The position numbers and the translations under genes were made by a program. Below, in pieces: positions 6,511-6,520 of a stretch of 6,520 bases of DNA (positions are counted from its first letter, which is position 1; the number at the start of each line of letters is the position of its first letter). The DNA lies in contig JAKASN010000112.1 of NCBI GenBank assembly GCA_021819025.1, forward strand, positions 1 to 6,520, read 5' to 3'. The stretch is from Actinomycetes bacterium. Its GTDB lineage: Bacteria; Actinomycetota; Acidimicrobiia; Acidimicrobiales; Acidimicrobiaceae. Under the pieces are notes generated by a model, which was not told the origin of the DNA, made no database searches, and saw only the letters and a list, made by a program, of their open reading frames with translations.

Positions 6511-6520
6511 AGCGACACTT

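Noticed and set aside
1..6520. A novel defence, mobile or RNA-based system
   Set aside because: All coding space is taken by recognisable housekeeping families; no repeats arrays, integrase or transposase genes, or unexplained structured intergenic regions were found.

Overview
This window is ordinary bacterial chromosome, and every gene in it belongs to a recognisable family. The G+C content is moderately high (about 60 % by eye), with GC-rich third codon positions and TTG/GTG starts. The trpC-F-B-A order, the actinobacterial style of the TrpA loop (GLMGVTGVRD), and the UbiB-like protein with an HGDLHGGN motif suggest an actinobacterium, perhaps of the Acidimicrobiia type. That placement is an inference from gene style and was not tested by a search.

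Left half, plus strand (1-3155): the end of a tryptophan operon. It runs from the C-terminal 58 codons of trpC (cut by the window edge) through trpF, trpB and trpA. A small HIT-like gene follows 2 bases after the trpA stop. Packing is very tight: a 7-base gap trpC/trpF, a 4-base overlap trpF/trpB, 0 bases trpB/trpA and 2 bases trpA/HIT-like. Strong Shine-Dalgarno sequences lie inside the last codons of trpF and trpB. Together TrpC, TrpF and TrpBA convert CdRP precursors and serine to L-tryptophan.

Right half, minus strand (6520 down to 3152): acpP and fabF form a translationally coupled pair (ATGA overlap) encoding acyl carrier protein and beta-ketoacyl-ACP synthase II of type II fatty acid synthesis. 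A strong intrinsic terminator follows fabF. Beyond it lies an ABC1/UbiB/AarF-type kinase-like gene whose stop codon overlaps the stop of the HIT-like gene by 3-4 bases, so the two transcription units converge head to head with no terminator between them.

The only non-coding stretches are about 101 bases between fabF and the UbiB-like gene (containing the terminator) and about 128 bases upstream of acpP (containing a -10-like element and an 18-base inverted repeat). I found no mobile element, CRISPR, tRNA/rRNA or other system. The most notable items are the HIT-like cistron with two CxxC pairs attached to the trp operon, the overlapping convergent stops, the uncertain start of the UbiB-like gene, and the possible operator upstream of acpP.
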